Shown here: positions 17,420-32,387 of the stretch, piece by piece
Layout of the letters: every line of letters starts with the position of its first letter
Numbering within the stretch: position 1 is the first letter of the stretch
From: Tillus elongatus
Lineage: Eukaryota; Arthropoda; Insecta; Coleoptera; Cleridae
Direction of reading: 5' to 3'
Assembly (NCBI GenBank): GCA_964006375.1
Contig: OZ023267.1
Coordinates: 27,960,739-28,024,738 of the forward strand
DNA: 64,000 nt
Position numbers and translations under genes: made by a program
The notes under the pieces: generated by a model
Database searches by the model: none
Told to the model about the DNA's origin: nothing
Seen by the model: only the letters and a program-made list of their open reading frames with translations

Positions 17420-17830
17420 TCATCATCAATGTAGTCGTTGTCAATTATATACGCATTATTAAGGATAACTCAAAAACAGCTGGTTGGATCCTGATCACGT
17501 TTGTATGAGGTCACACTAAAAGCACCAGCTTTCAAATAAAAAAAGAATCATCAAAATCGGTTCACCTAGAAAAAAGTTCTGAGGTAACACACAAGAACCT
17601 CATCAATGTAGTCGAAGTCAATTAAATACGCATTATTAAGGATAACTCAAAAACTACTGGTCATATCCTGATCACATTTATACAGGACCACACGAGAAGC
17701 ACCAGCTTTCAAATAAAAAAAAGAATTATCAAAATCGGTTCACCTAGAAAAAAGTTCTCAGGTAACACACATAAAAAAACATACAGTCGAATTGAGAACC
17801 TTCTCCTTTTTTTAAAGTCGGTTAAAAAGA
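17420..17830. repeat. Tandem pair of about 175 bp ending in a conserved AAGTCGGTTAA tail
   Basis: 17427-17600 and 17601-17775 share CATCAATGTAGTCG, GCATTATTAAGGATAACTCA, AAGCACCAGCTTTCAAATAA and AAAATCGGTTCACCTAGAAA. The pair ends with GAATTGAGAACCTTCTCC and AAAGTCGGTTAA. A related tail (CCTCCTCC...GAAGTGGGTTAA) is at 38140-38172. It is a mobile-element 3' part of unassigned class. Confidence 0.65.
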
Positions 17831-18107
17831 GATGAACTTGATACCTGGAAGAAGAACCAAATGCTGTCAGACTGGAAGAATACGTCAGGCTTAAGGCATG
17901 CAAAATGATGCAAGTATCATTAGTGGGATATTTTTCTACCGGCACTTCTTTACCATATAATTAGTGTAACATAGCGTTTCACTTAAATTATAAAAATTAC
18001 TTTTTTTTTTCGATACACTCAAGTAATGCCGTTTAAGTTTAAGGATATATCTGGTTTTTTTAACTAATTATTTGTATTAATACATTATTATTTTATTAAT
18101 ATTACAG

Positions 18108-18211
18108 GATACGGATGCGGTAAGAAACATTGTGAATGTCATGAGGATAATGACTGCCCCGGAAACCAGACTTGCCAGGTATTCACTAAAACGATAAAGA
18201 AATGTTTCTAG
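18108..18211 (+). CDS. Exon 2 of secreted six-cysteine peptide gene (mature peptide)
   Basis: The exon begins after ATTACAG and completes a Gly codon split with exon 1. It encodes the mature peptide of about 33 residues and ends at TAG (18209-18211). It has six cysteines spaced C-x4-C-x1-C-x5-C-x5-C-x9-C. The central part, DNDCPGNQTC, resembles loops seen in several extracellular disulfide-rich domains (WAP-, Dickkopf- or EGF-like), but the whole pattern fits none I can name. Nothing shows a toxin or antimicrobial role. An alternative donor inside the exon (CCAG|GTATTC at 18178) exists, but reading through gives a sensible final cysteine and stop. No clear AATAAA is seen downstream. Confidence 0.6.
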
Positions 18212-18356
18212 ATGACTACGCCTCGTTGCGAAAAGCTCTGTAATCGTATTTTTTTGTGTACATAAATTGACGACTTGAAATATACGTCTGTCTATAAAAA
18301 TGCCTAATATATATAAACAACCAATTTTGAACTTCCACATTCCTAGTTAAGTACAC

Positions 18357-18567
18357 TTGGAGAACACCCAAATCACCACAATACATATTTCAGAGACCTT
18401 ACGATCGTTTCGTTGACAATGTCAACATCTTCAGAGGAAGATAATTCATTCTTCAGAGGAAGAAAATTCATTCTAATTGTCTTCCTCTGAAGATGTTGAC
18501 ATTGTCAACGAAACGATCGTCAGGTCTCTGATTTATGTGTTGTGGTGATTTGGGTGTTCTCCAAGTT
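18357..18567. repeat. Foldback (palindromic) repeat
   Basis: GGAGAACACCCAAATCACCA...GATGTTGACATTGTCAACG are arranged as two inverted arms of about 90 bp (18357-18447 and 18481-18567) around a short spacer that itself repeats TTCTTCAGAGGAAG. The arms are nearly identical. It is a MITE or foldback; no coding content. Confidence 0.85.
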
Positions 18568-18782
18568 TTCTTATTAGTGCTCATCACAGGTTCCAGTTTT
18601 CACATAGTCACATTCCTGGTTATTTAACTCACACTTTACTACATTTATGAGCTTGTGTAAAATTTGACTTCCAACCAAAACAATGTCGATTTAAAATTAT
18701 CCACTTAGCTTGTGTATTTAAGTCTGGTAGCAGAAAGTATATAGTGAGATGAGATTTAAAAATATAGTGACACATTTTAATT

Positions 18783-21698
<2,916 letters not shown>

Positions 21699-21762
<64 letters not shown>
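21699..21762. repeat. (TA)n tract between two Tc1-type elements
   Basis: A pure TA tract that provides the right TA of element A and the left TA of element B. Confidence 0.95.
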
Positions 21763-21765
<3 letters not shown>

Positions 21766-22719
21766 GCTGTTTCAAAAACGATAGTCTATGTTACAGGTGC
21801 ACATTCGGCACAAAAAAATTAGACTATTTTTTTTTATATAAACATGGGTCCGCAAATGCTTAGTTTTTTAAATACAGCGTGTTAAAGTTATTTGTTTTTG
21901 TCAGTTTTTTCACGAATAAGTCCAAGTAAAATTAAAATTTTTACGTGAAAATTGGCATGTGGGGGTTCTCGAGGGCAAGAAATTTAAATATGTTATTGTT
22001 AATAACACTTCTGGCAGAGGGGCCACCTGTAAGACATGGCTTGCATTCAATTAGCTATAATTTTTTGACACTCAGTAATATCGACCTACCGTATAGCTAC
22101 ATTGCAGCCCTTATCAATTGTAAGCAAAAAATGTATACTTGATTTAAATCTCTCAGACACACTATTTTCGAGATATTGCAATTTTTGTATGTCGATGTCG
22201 CTCAAAAATTAATTCTGCGACAAATTATAGGAATATATAATACACCTTTTAATTGCTTAATTTTTTTATTCTTTAGTTAAAAATTAAAATCTTACCAGAA
22301 GAAAGAACTGACAAGACACAATTATGAAGATAAAATAAAAAGCCATGATAACAAACTTTGAACAAACCATTTAGCAAAGTGGTTACCAACGTTACGGGAT
22401 TTGACTTTTGCGTTTTCGTCGTAACATATACTACATTCGACCTTTACGTTTGAGACAACTCACTATTTTTAAGTAATTAATTGCATTGTCCGTAATTTTT
22501 CTAATTAAATATGGAAGTCTTTATCAACAATGAACTAACAGACATGCATATTATGTATTCACGTGCTTTTGGTAACTGTTATAAGGCGAAACAACTGTAT
22601 GAAGAAGCCTTCCCAAATCGGAGAATTCCAGACAGAAGGATGTTTCAACGGATTGACATCCGGCTGCGGAAAACAGCCGCATACTTACTTATTATCTAAT
22701 ACATCGATCTGTCTCTTTC

Positions 22720-22786
<67 letters not shown>

Positions 22787-24130
22787 AGGTACCCTTCATA
22801 AAGTTACTGCTGATCGAGGCAGACCACGAAGTGCATGAAATCCTGATTTTGAAGAGGCTGTTCTGGATGAAATTGAACAAAATCCAAAAATAAGTACTAG
22901 GGAAATGGCCAATAACCTGGTAGCATCCAATGCAACGATATGGCGAGTTCTTCACGAGCAACAATTGCGTCCATATCACATCCAACGTGTGGAGGCACTA
23001 TCACCTGAGAGAGATTTTATACATCGCCTACAATTTTGCCAATGGTTTCTTCAACATAATAATGTAGAGAACTTGAAATTGTGTATTGTTCACTGTCGAG
23101 TCTGGATTTAGGCGCGACGGGATCGTCAATTTTCGTAACAGTCATATTTGGGCTGACGAAAATCCCCACGCAGTTTTTGAATGGCATCATCAACAGTAAT
23201 TTTTCTTAAATGTATGGGCTGGAGTTGTAGGGTGTAATTTAATAGAACCAATTTTTTTATTTCACAGATTTAATGCTACAACTTATCTTGAATTCCTGCC
23301 AAACCAACTAAATGGGTTATTAGAAAATGTACCCCTTGACATAAGACATAACCTGTAGTTTATGCATGACTGAGCGGCGCCCCCACATTTCGCCCTAAAT
23401 CTCAGAAATTACCTAAGCAATACTTTTGGACGCAGATGGATCGGACGCGGTGGATCTCAGTCATGGCCGGCTCGATACCCTGATTTAAATCCTATGGATT
23501 TTTATTTATGGGGGGCATCTCAAAAGTATTGTTTATGAAGCAAATGTTGAAAATTTTGATGATCTGCAGCAAAGAATTGTACTTGGATGCGAACAAATTA
23601 GAAATACACCAGAAATATTTCACAGAGTATGTCGTTGTATGCTCCGCAGAATATGAAAGTGTATTGAAGTGAAGGGTGGCCATTTTGAACATTTATTGTA
23701 GTCAGGTATCATAAAATGTTATAAACTTTTTTATTTGTTGTTTTATTTGTTGTTAAAATTGGCAGACAATACACTTAATTACTTGAGAAAAATTAATTTT
23801 TGAGCGACATCGACATACAAAAATTGAAATATCTCGAAAATGGTGTATCTGAGAGATTTGAATCAAATATACATTTTTTGCTTACAACTGCTAAGGGCTG
23901 CAATGTAGCTATACGGTAGGTCGATAATGCTGGGTGTCAAAAAATTATAGCCAATTGAATGCAGGTATAGTCTTACAGGTGGCGCCCTCTACCAGCAGTA
24001 TTATTAACAATAACATATTTAAATTTATTACGCTCAAAAACCCCCGCATGCCAATTTTCACGCCAAATTTTAATTTGACTCATTCGTAAAAAACTGACAA
24101 AAACAAATAACTTTAACACGCTGTATTTAA
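21763..24130 (+). mobile_element. IS630/Tc1-type element B, right end truncated
   Basis: The left end CAGGCTGTTTCAAAAACG follows a TA. The left terminal repeat (21763-22215) is matched by an inverted copy at about 23790-24130: TTGAGCGACATCGACATAC, CTATACGGTAGGTCGA and CAAATAACTTTAACACGCTG. The last 110 bp of the right repeat are missing where MITE-like sequence begins. It contains a broken DUF4817 transposase. Confidence 0.8.
22511..23701 (+). pseudogene. DUF4817/DDE_3 transposase remnant of element B, split by a TA tract
   Basis: The N-terminus (FINNELTDMHIMYSRAFGN and PNRRIPDRRMFQRI) is DUF4817. A (TA)n tract of about 62 bp at 22723-22784 interrupts the coding sequence just before GRPRSA. 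Then come FEEAVLDEIEQNPKISTREM, an HTH, and a catalytic part with RWIGRGG-type and PDLNPMDFYLWG motifs, ending HFEHLL at 23701. Several stops are present. Frame comparison with element A indicates the TA tract expanded within the ORF. Confidence 0.8.
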
Positions 24131-24640
24131 AAAAAAATCTCTGGACCCAGCAAATGCGTTATGGTAGCGAATTTTCTTTAAAATATTTTTAATAGCAAAT
24201 GTCTTTCTTTGATGAAAGCAGACATAAAATTTGGTTGCCTATATAGTAGAAACAATGTACCATATTTCATCGAAATAAATTTACTGTTTGAAAATATCTA
24301 AACATTTTTCAAAAGTCTAGATGCAGAAAATGTGTTATGGAAGTGAATTTCCATAAAAAAAGCAAATGCGAGCAGGCATCAATCTGATTACCGGTATAGC
24401 CTATGTGGTAAAAACAATATACTATATTTTATCAAAATTACTTATGATTTGAAAATATAGAAAAAAATTCCGAAAATAAACTTAAATGTTGGTTTTCTAA
24501 CCAACAAAGCTTACGTTAATAGCAAATTGAGTTATTATTATATTATCAGGCAGGTTTCTGAAAACAGTTTTTTGAAAAACATTCAGGAACTAAACTGCAA
24601 ATTTACCGAAAATTCGCAACCAAAACGCACTTACTACGTC
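24131..24640. repeat. MITE-like modules, two in tandem
   Basis: GGACCCAGCAAATGCGTTAT (24139) and a diverged copy TAGATGCAGAAAATGTGTTA (24332) each start a related module. The second ends with ACCAAAACGCACTTACTACG at about 24640. They belong to the 310-bp inverted-repeat family but are strongly diverged. Confidence 0.6.
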
Positions 24641-25930
24641 TAGATTTTTTTCTTACAAACGCATCCTATTTCGATAAAAAAAATGCCAAAACGTAACTTC
24701 CTTGGGGAGTGTGGACAAGAAATTTTTGTGGATCCAGGGGGGGGGGGTGTCTAGGCAGGTTTCGGGAGCCAAACTGCAAATTTACCGAAAATTCGTTATC
24801 AAAACGCACTTACTGCGTCCAGATTTTTGTCTTACAAACGCATCATATTTCAACAAAAAATGCAGAAATGCATTAACGAATTTGTTCTACGAAATTTAAA
24901 AAAAATATGCACCCCTACTCGCTCTTGGTCCCGTACTTCCTTGGGAGGTGTGAACAAGAAATTTTTCTTGGGGTTTGTGGATTCAGGGGGGCCTTAGGCA
25001 GGTTTCTGAAAACAGCTTTTTGAAAAGCGTTCGGAAGCTAAACTGCAAATTTACCGAAAATTCGTTACCAAAACTCACTTACTGCGTCCAGTTTTTTTTC
25101 TTACAAACGCATCATATTTCGATAAAAAATCCAAAAATGCATTAACAAATTTGTTCTACAAAAATTAGCTAAAAAAAATTAGACACCCATACTCAGTCCT
25201 GGTCCCGTAACTTCCTTGGGGAGTGTGAACAAGAAATGTTTCTTGGGGTTTGTGAATCCAGGGGGGGGGGCAAGGCAGGTTTCTGAAAACAGTGTTTTGA
25301 AAAGCGTTCGGGAGCTAAACTGCAAATTTACCGAAAATTCTCTACCAAAACGCACTTACTGCGTCTAGATCTTTTTCTTACAAACGCATAATATTTCGAT
25401 AAAAAATGCAAAAATGCAATTAACGAATTTGTTCTACGAAAATTAGTTAAAAAGAATTATACACCCCTACTCACTCCTGGTCCCGTAACTTCCTTGGGGA
25501 GTGTAAACAAGAATTTTTTTGGGGGAATAGGGGTGCTGTGCGGGGTAGGCAGGGTTTAAGGGGGATATGGCTTCAAGATGTGAAAAAGACCACTTTCAAG
25601 CCCGTTATATTCGCATTTTTTGCTCATATTTCCTTTTTACTACCTACCCCGCCCAGCACCCCTATTCACTCCTGGTCCCGTAACTTTTTTGGGGGGTGTG
25701 AACAAGAAATTTTTCTTGGGTTTTGTGAATCCAGAGGGGGGGTGCTAGGCAGGTTTCTGAAAACAGTTTTTTGAAAAGCGTTCGGGAGGTAATGTGCAAA
25801 TTTACCGAAAATTCGCTACCAAAACGCACTTACTGCGTCCAGATTTTTTTCCTATAAACGCATCATATTTCGATAAAAAATGCAAAAATGCATTAACAAA
25901 TTTGTTCTACGAAAATTAGCTTAAAAAAAT
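24570..25930. repeat. Tandem array with a unit of about 275 bp
   Basis: TTTACCGAAAATTCG recurs at about 24602, 24781, 25052, 25328 and 25801. Each is followed by ACGCACTTACTGCGTC, AAACGCATCATATTTCGAT, ACTCCTGGTCCCGTAACTTC, a G-rich run (GGATCCAGGGGGGGG) and CAGGTTTCTGAAAACAG. The normal spacing is 270-276 bp, the first unit is short, and the last interval contains about 200 bp of extra sequence. The unit joins the MITE end to a CCTGGTCCCGTAACTT motif also present near 57.7, 58.1, 61.7 and 63.7 kb. Confidence 0.8.
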
Positions 25931-26478
25931 ATATATACCGTTAAACCATAAACTTCACTAAGCCTACAAATAAATATCCAAAAAGGCACCAACTTAACTA
26001 AACTGATAGCCAAAGCATCAAAGAAAGGGTCTATTTGAAATGGATATTTTGTAAATATTTTAGTAAAATGAAGGGCAATGACGGTTGAATCTGAAACTTA
26101 AGGGTTTGCAGACAACTCTTCTTGCAACATTTTCTTTTCCTAAACATTGCCAATTTTGACGTTTAAAATTTCGAGTTTGACGTTTTGAGGAAAACTCCAA
26201 AATTTGTTTCTTTAACTGCCCATAACTTCTTTGTCTTTAAGCTAGGGACCTAAATTTTGGTACAGAGTTCGCTCTTTATAATACAAACACGCGTACCAAA
26301 TTGTTGTCCTTACTTTGTTATTTCCGGAGATATGAATTTTTTTATAAAGAAAACATAAAATTTTCCGGGAAAATCTGGTCCGATTTTTCTGGCTAACGAA
26401 CTTATCCAAGCCACTTGCAAAATGAAGGTACTCTGCAAATTTTATCAAGATCGGTCTATTATTTTTTGAGTTATCGGT

Positions 26479-26564
<86 letters not shown>

Positions 26565-26606
26565 TCTCCTCATAAGCGATTTTTTTTACATTCGCTAATC
26601 ATTAAA
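25931..26606 (-). repeat. TA-tract repeat, copy 6
   Basis: In reverse orientation: body motifs (GACGTTTTGAGGAAAACTCC, ATTTTCCGGGAAAATCTGGT, CTAACGAACTTATCCAAGCC), (TA)n at 26482-26560, then GAGATCTCCTCATAAGCGA and the hairpin (to 26606). The MITE end is replaced by the tandem array at its left. Confidence 0.75.
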
Positions 26607-27236
26607 TAACTGCAATCCGTTTAACATAACAGCTGCGAAATGGCATTAATAATAAAATGAGAGAAATGGACATAGTTATAGAAAATACTTTCATTGTGCA
26701 TTTGACGCTTGGTATATTATGGCATTATATTATATTTTACATTGTAGATTATTTTCAACACACACACACATATTGTTCACATGTCAACGGTAAAAAACGT
26801 CTCTTAGCAGCGTTAGTTGCTTCACCGACGTAATTTTTATGCTGCTGAACTGACAACTTTGTAGCGAGATATGGATAAATCTAGCATCCGTGCAGTTTAT
26901 ATTGCTTGACTTGATATGAATATTCGAAAGCATTTTCTTTTGCAGAAAACGTATTATATTTGCTTCAGAAAATTCTTATCGTGTGTTTCATACATCAGCA
27001 AACCCAAAGTATGTTATATGTACAAATTGCATTTTAGTAGATAGAAAAAAATTACTGCGAATAATGTATCAATCGGCTGATAAATACTAAACAAAAAAAT
27101 ATTGACGCATCAAGTGGCGATCTTTCATGTATTTTTTCAATTAACTATACTACTTTTTTCGAATCAACAAATATAATAAATTGTTTCTGCGTAAAATTCA
27201 CCAAACAAAATCTTCACAAGGTGGGAACTAAAAAAC
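26607..27236. other. Unassigned AT-rich DNA
   Basis: No gene or known element was recognised. A short (CA)n run occurs at about 26760. Confidence 0.4.
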
Positions 27237-27400
27237 TCGGGACGCAGCAAGTGCGTCATGGTAGTGAATTTTTATTAAATGCTTCAAATTTAAATAACTC
27301 CATTTTCTATAAACTTAGAGAGTTTAATTTTAATACGTAGTAATGTCTTTCCTAAGGCAAAATATCCACAAAATTTCATTAAAATAACTTTGTAATTTTG
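27237..27400. repeat. Half of a MITE-like module
   Basis: CGGGACGCAGCAAGTGCGTC with GGTAGTGAATTTTTATT starts a module that is cut short where a gypsy fragment begins. Confidence 0.6.
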
Positions 27401-27403
27401 CAC

Positions 27404-27856
27404 ACAGCTCATGATGTTCCACCACTTATATCTCAGCTGAAAGGAGACATAAGGAAACTTCGACCAGTACCTTTTAAACATCATACTGCAAAAAAGGTAT
27501 TTGTCCATCCTAAGCTTCTGGAAGCTCCTTTTGTTTTTGTTCGCATTGATATTCCGCGAAAAACCCTCGAACCAGTTTATGACGGCCCCTTTGAAGTGTT
27601 ATCCCTAACTGACAAAGTCTTCAAAATCAAAAAATCACACGGAGAAGAGACAATTTCTGTTGACCGTCTTAAACCCGCATTCATTCTTTGTGATAACGAA
27701 CAGACAACTTTCCAGCCTCAGAGACATCCTAGTGAAACTGAAAGTGACAGTGAAAGTCCAACACCTAGTGAAACTGAAAGTGACAGTGAAGTTCCCGTTC
27801 CCGTTCAAACTACTACTCTCCTCCTACTCCTTAGAGTGGTGGATAAAGGTGGGTAA
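27404..27856 (+). pseudogene. Ty3/gypsy integrase C-terminus fragment
   Basis: The translated region contains FVRIDIPRKTLEPVYDGPFE and VLSLTDKVFKI, then ISVDRLKPAF: the SH3-like C-terminal integrase fold typical of insect Ty3/gypsy pol (R...R.L.PPYDGP..VL.R..K.F...V...RLKPA). A Ser/Glu-rich tail with a duplicated SETESDSE motif follows. No genuine start codon lies in the frame; the pol protein upstream and any LTRs are missing. Only the 3' end of a pol gene is left. Confidence 0.75.
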
Positions 27857-27884
27857 AGGAAATATGTAAGGACACTCTAAGGCC

Positions 27885-28262
27885 TCAATTTTTCACCATT
27901 TATTTTTAATTGTCATGATTTTGATTGGAACTACATGTAATTTCAGTAAATAAACAGTAGAAAATTTCGCAGTTATTGTATTTCAGACAACATCTAGAAA
28001 AATGACATCATCGTACATGTTTTCAAAAGAATTGATAAAAATACAGGGAAATACGGTCCTCTAACAAGCTGAGAACAATCACTCTTAAATTAACGATTAG
28101 AGCCAAAACAACTGTTCAGTAATCATCTATACAGATAAATGACGTCATAGTACTGTAATAGACAATTTTTTTCACCGTTTATTTATAATATTCATGGTTT
28201 TGATTAGAATTACATTTAATTTCAGTAAATAAATAATAGAAAATTTGGCAGTTAAATACTTT
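27885..28262. repeat. Two direct copies of about 100 bp
   Basis: 27885-27985 and 28165-28262 share TTTTCACC(A/G)TTTATTT, CATG(A/G)TTTTGATT(G/A)GAA and AATTTCAGTAAATAAA. This could be residual gypsy 3' sequence; that is not certain. 28263-28860 holds nothing recognisable. Confidence 0.55.
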
Positions 28263-28867
28263 AATAGGATTTCTTAGACATCAAGAGTTTAACAAAAATA
28301 AACTATCAACGAAAAAGGTACAGCAAAGTATGATAGAATTAAAAAAGGAGCTGTGAATTTTCATAATCGACCATCAAAGTGGAGAAGCTGCAAAATGGGA
28401 GAGTCTGTGCACTTGGTGGGCAAACTTTAATTAAGTCCCGTTCGCTGCTTCGGGTCTCCATTCTACATTTACATAATTTGCTGAAGGATCAGAGATTACG
28501 TGCCATCGAGTTAATTCACCAACATTAATTTGTTTTATAGTTAGCAAAAACCAACAAACAGATCATTTTTAAAAGGTGTGAATCAATCTCTGAATACTAA
28601 GAAACACACACAAGCGAATTTGTAGCGCAGATTAGATAATGTTTATCTTGTAGTCCATTCTAGTTGTAGCAGATCCTGGTCTTCCCAGAATTTGCAGCCA
28701 AATTTATAATAGAATAGGTTAGGTGTTATAAATTCTTTAAAAAAACAAGCTTTCACTATTTAGGTGTACTAAAACGACAAATATAGTGTATCCCAAACTG
28801 GATGGGAATATATTGCTATCTCAGTTATTATTAGAGATAGCGAGACAGTTAAATTAGCAATATTTTT

Positions 28868-31340
28868 TTATTTTGCCATGACTTTTTTCGTTTTCTAGTT
28901 ATTTTGAAAAAAACAAAATTTGTCGATTTCCTTTTTCTTCAATATCTAAGTAGGCGTTGATCTGACATGTATAAGACTTGCACATTATCAGGACACTTTT
29001 TACAGAGTAATCTTTTTGTGATATTCTCAACTTTGGATTGCCATTTATTTTTGAGTTACAGGTATCAATGTTGGTTTTTATTATGGCAGCCATATTGGAT
29101 TTTCTTGCTCATGTGATAACCTGTGAAAAGAGCTTCCCAATGATGTACAACATGCTTGAAAAGTGTTGTAATTGCACTGACAATTTTTAGAAAATGAAAT
29201 CCAATACCAGAAAACAAATGACAAAAAAAGTGCTCAAAAAGCAGTAGGCCATGGAGTCTAACAATAGAGTTATACTTTTAACATAATTTTCCGTAATGAT
29301 TCACGAAAAAAAAATTATGTGATTCAATTTACAATACTTAATTAGGTAATAATGCTAGGTAATATTATGTCAAACAGTTTAATAACGAAACCCGGCAATA
29401 ACAAATAGAAACTTAACCTCCACAAAACAACACAATCAGAAACGGAACTCAACAAATAATAAAATAGAAACTTAAAATAACACTAAATAGAAAATTGTTC
29501 AATATGGCCACGGTTTTGTTAAATGCACTTTATGCACCTTTTTGAAACATGCCTGCAACTCTGGTGATGGTGTTTCGGTTAATATGATTTATAGCTTCCG
29601 TGATTCTGTTTCGTAAGACATTGATATTTTGTGGTGGATAGAATTTATACACATCATTCTTCAGAGGACCCCAAAAATAAAAATCCATGGGTGTTATATC
29701 AAGACTTCGAGCACACCAATGAACCGGCCCATTGTTACAAATGACACGATTATTAAAATTTTGGTACAAAAATTCGTTGACGATCCTAGCATTGTGACGC
29801 TGGATAACCGTCTTGTTGGTACCAAATTTTGTCTAAATTATCATAAACTCTTCTAAATGTTGAAAAAGAACGGATCAACAATGAAGTTATCTGAATTTTT
29901 TTTTAAACTAACTGTCTAATCTACAAATAAAAATAACAGTTTTCTACCTAATAAGCCGCACCAAACCTTAACACCAAATCTGTCTTGCAATCGTCTTTCT
30001 TCCTTAAGATGGGGTTTTCATATGCCCAATAATGCCTATTATGGCGAATATACACACCACAGTTTGTAATTCTGGATTCATCAGTCCATATTATTTTCAA
30101 ATGAATATTTTCATTTTGCTGACATTGTGCTTGATACCATCTGCAGAATTGAAGTCGCTTAGGGTAATCGTCAACATTTAAGCCTTGTACGATTGTCGGT
30201 TTGTATGGATGGTAATGACTTTCTTTTAAAACACGATGTACCGTTCTTTTTGGAACGTCAATTTGTTCACCATAAAACCGAACAGATTGCGGAGGGTTTT
30301 TGTTTCAAACCTGTAAGACGGCACTATTTCTTTCCTCATTTCTAGGAATTGGTAGCTTCTTTGCGTGGAACCCACCGTCGTTCAATAGATTGGTCACTAT
30401 CCTGTGAAATATTTTGATGTTTGGTTGTCGGCTTTCTGGTTAATTGTTTTGATTAGAATTTGCAGCTGCCTCAGTATTTCGGTTAGAATGAAGATAACAT
30501 TCCAACGTATCAAAATATTCTTCATTACTGAACATATTGATGTATAATATTTAAAATAAACAGGAAACAAACTATTTAGTACAATATTTTAAGCAACGTG
30601 TTAAATACACCTCAAATTATTCAGATTATTAAGAATGGCAGTATTCTTAGTTTTCGCAATAGTGTTATATCCATAGCAACCTTTCTTTTGTCGTTTTTCA
30701 GTTGATTTACATTTAAAAATCAAACAATTTTCAAAGGCGTCTTCGTAACTCATTAATTATAGTAATAATAATAGTTATTTACTAGGTTTACCTATTTAAT
30801 TAAATTATAGCCATTTTTAGAATAATGTTGTAATGTAAAATATCATTAGTAATAATGGGCCGATTCGTTGGTGTGCTCAAAGTTCCTATCTTTTTATCGT
30901 GAATCGTTACGGAAAATTATGTTAAAAGTAGAAGTCTATTGTTAGACTCCATGCCCTACTGCTTTTTGAACGCTTTTTTTGTAATTTGTTTTCTGGTATT
31001 GGATTTCATAGCCTACTATCCTTAAAACGGTTTTCTCAAAATTGTCAGTGCAATTACAAGATTTCTCAAGCATGTTTTACATCGTTGGAAAGCTCTTTTC
31101 ACAGGCTATCACATGAGTAAAAACTCCAATATGGCTGCCACAATAAAAACAAATGTTGATACCTGTAGCTCAAGAACAAATGAAAATCCAAAGTTGAGAA
31201 TAGCACAAAAAGATTACTCTGTAAAAAGTGTAAGTCTTAGACATGTCAGATCAACGCCCACTTAGATATTGAAGAAAAAATATATCGACAAATTTTTTTT
31301 TTCAAAATAATTCCAAAACGAAAAGAGGCAAAATACAAGT
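28868..31340 (-). mobile_element. IS630/Tc1-type element C with long TIRs
   Basis: Inverted repeats of about 450 bp: 28868-29330 and about 30885-31340 share CAACTTTGGATTGCCATTTA against its complement, GCAGTAGG(G/C)CATGGAGTCTAA, and ACATAATTTTCCGTAA. A - strand transposase remnant lies between. The extreme ends are eroded, so the TA duplication could not be confirmed. Confidence 0.8.
29530..30535 (-). pseudogene. DUF4817/DDE_3 transposase remnant of element C
   Basis: The N-terminus (MFSNEEYFDTLECYLHSNRN) resembles DUF4817. An early stop follows. The middle gives DESRITNCGVYIRHNRHYWA-like residues across 30000-30100. The C-terminus reads GPVHWCARSLDITPMDFYFW and KNDVYKFYPPQN, the usual R..DL.PMDFFLWG motif. 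Multiple stops make it inactive. Confidence 0.75.
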
Positions 31341-31374
31341 CATATTTGGAACGAGCATTTAATTCCAACCAAGT

Positions 31375-32075
31375 AATATGTTGTCACGCCAGCTCCAAAT
31401 AACACAAAGTGTTAAAAAAATAGAGACAGTATACAGCCAACTAACAATTCAGTAAATTGTCAGCCCTGGCCCATCTCTACCCTAATATAGGGACAAAGTA
31501 TGTAAGGCTAGATGTATTCTCTCCACAACAATTAAAACCGTAGACCAGTTTCGCTCTAGTTAGAGCTCTTCAGTACGTCATACTAACTATAGCGAAAATA
31601 CACCTATAAAGTAAAACGGCTATGGTAGCCAGCCTTCCAACACTAGTGAGTGGTGAGACATGAAGCAACGTGCCGTCACCTAGTTGCCGAACCAAGTAGT
31701 ATGTTGTCACGCCAGATCCAGCGAGAATACATCTAGTCTTACATACTTTATCCCTATATTAGGGTAGAAATGGGCCAGGGCTGACAATTTACTGAATTGT
31801 TAGTTGGTTGTATACAGTCTGATTTTTTCTAAACACTTTGTGATATTCGGAGCTGGCGTGACAACATGCTACTTGGTTCCGCAACTAGGTGGCCGCATGC
31901 TGCTTCGTGTCTCACCACTGACATAGTGTTGGAACGCTGGTTACCATAGCCGTTTTACTTTATATGTGTATTTTCGCTACAATTAGTATGCCGTACTGAA
32001 GAGCTCTAATGAGAGCGAAACCGGTCTACGGCTCTAATTGTGGCGAGAATACATCTATCCTTATATGATGATAAT
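31375..32075. repeat. Large foldback repeat
   Basis: Two inverted arms of about 340 bp (31375-31710 and 31727-32070) share GTTGTCACGCCAGCTCC, AACAATTCAGTAAATTGTCA, CCTAATATAGGGA and TACCATAGCCGTTTTACTTT. It lies about 90 bp downstream of a host exon, within an intron. The spacer is only about 16 bp, so transcripts would form a long hairpin. No coding content. Confidence 0.8.
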
Positions 32076-32163
32076 TTGACAAATATTTCTGGTTTTCTTA
32101 TTCAGTTTTATTTAGCATAGAAAGTCCATGCGAATAGTGACAAAAAAATCAAGGAAAACATAC

Positions 32164-32387
32164 CTGGATGAATAGAGCACTCTTCCATTCTGATAGAGCC
32201 TGACAAATTTGTTTGGAGTCGTGATTGTATGCAGATAGGACTGTTTTCCGTTATAGAAATAGGTATCGGGCTTCCAAATACGTGCTAACATTGATATGCT
32301 GAGAGCCAATGTATCGTCTGACTCCCCTGGGAAGGCTAGCCGTTTATCCACCCACGACTGCCTAAAGTAGCAATCCATTGAATACGT
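32164..32387 (-). CDS. Cys-loop ligand-gated chloride channel subunit, exon 3
   Basis: A 224-bp exon bounded by TTCTGTTTTCAG (acceptor) and CAG|GTATGT (donor). It encodes the extracellular ligand-binding segment TYSMDCYFRQSWVDKRLAF ... LARIWKPDTYFYN, GKQSYLHTITTPNKFVRL and GRVLYSSR. These are hallmark residues of insect GABA/glycine-like receptors: YFRQ.W.D.RL, IWKPDT and SYLHTIT.PN. The frame joins exon 2 exactly (phase 0) and leaves in phase 2. The wording is closest, from memory, to GRD/CG8916-type subunits rather than RDL. Later exons (Cys-loop, transmembrane helices) are not recognised in the window; they would lie to the left. Confidence 0.85.
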
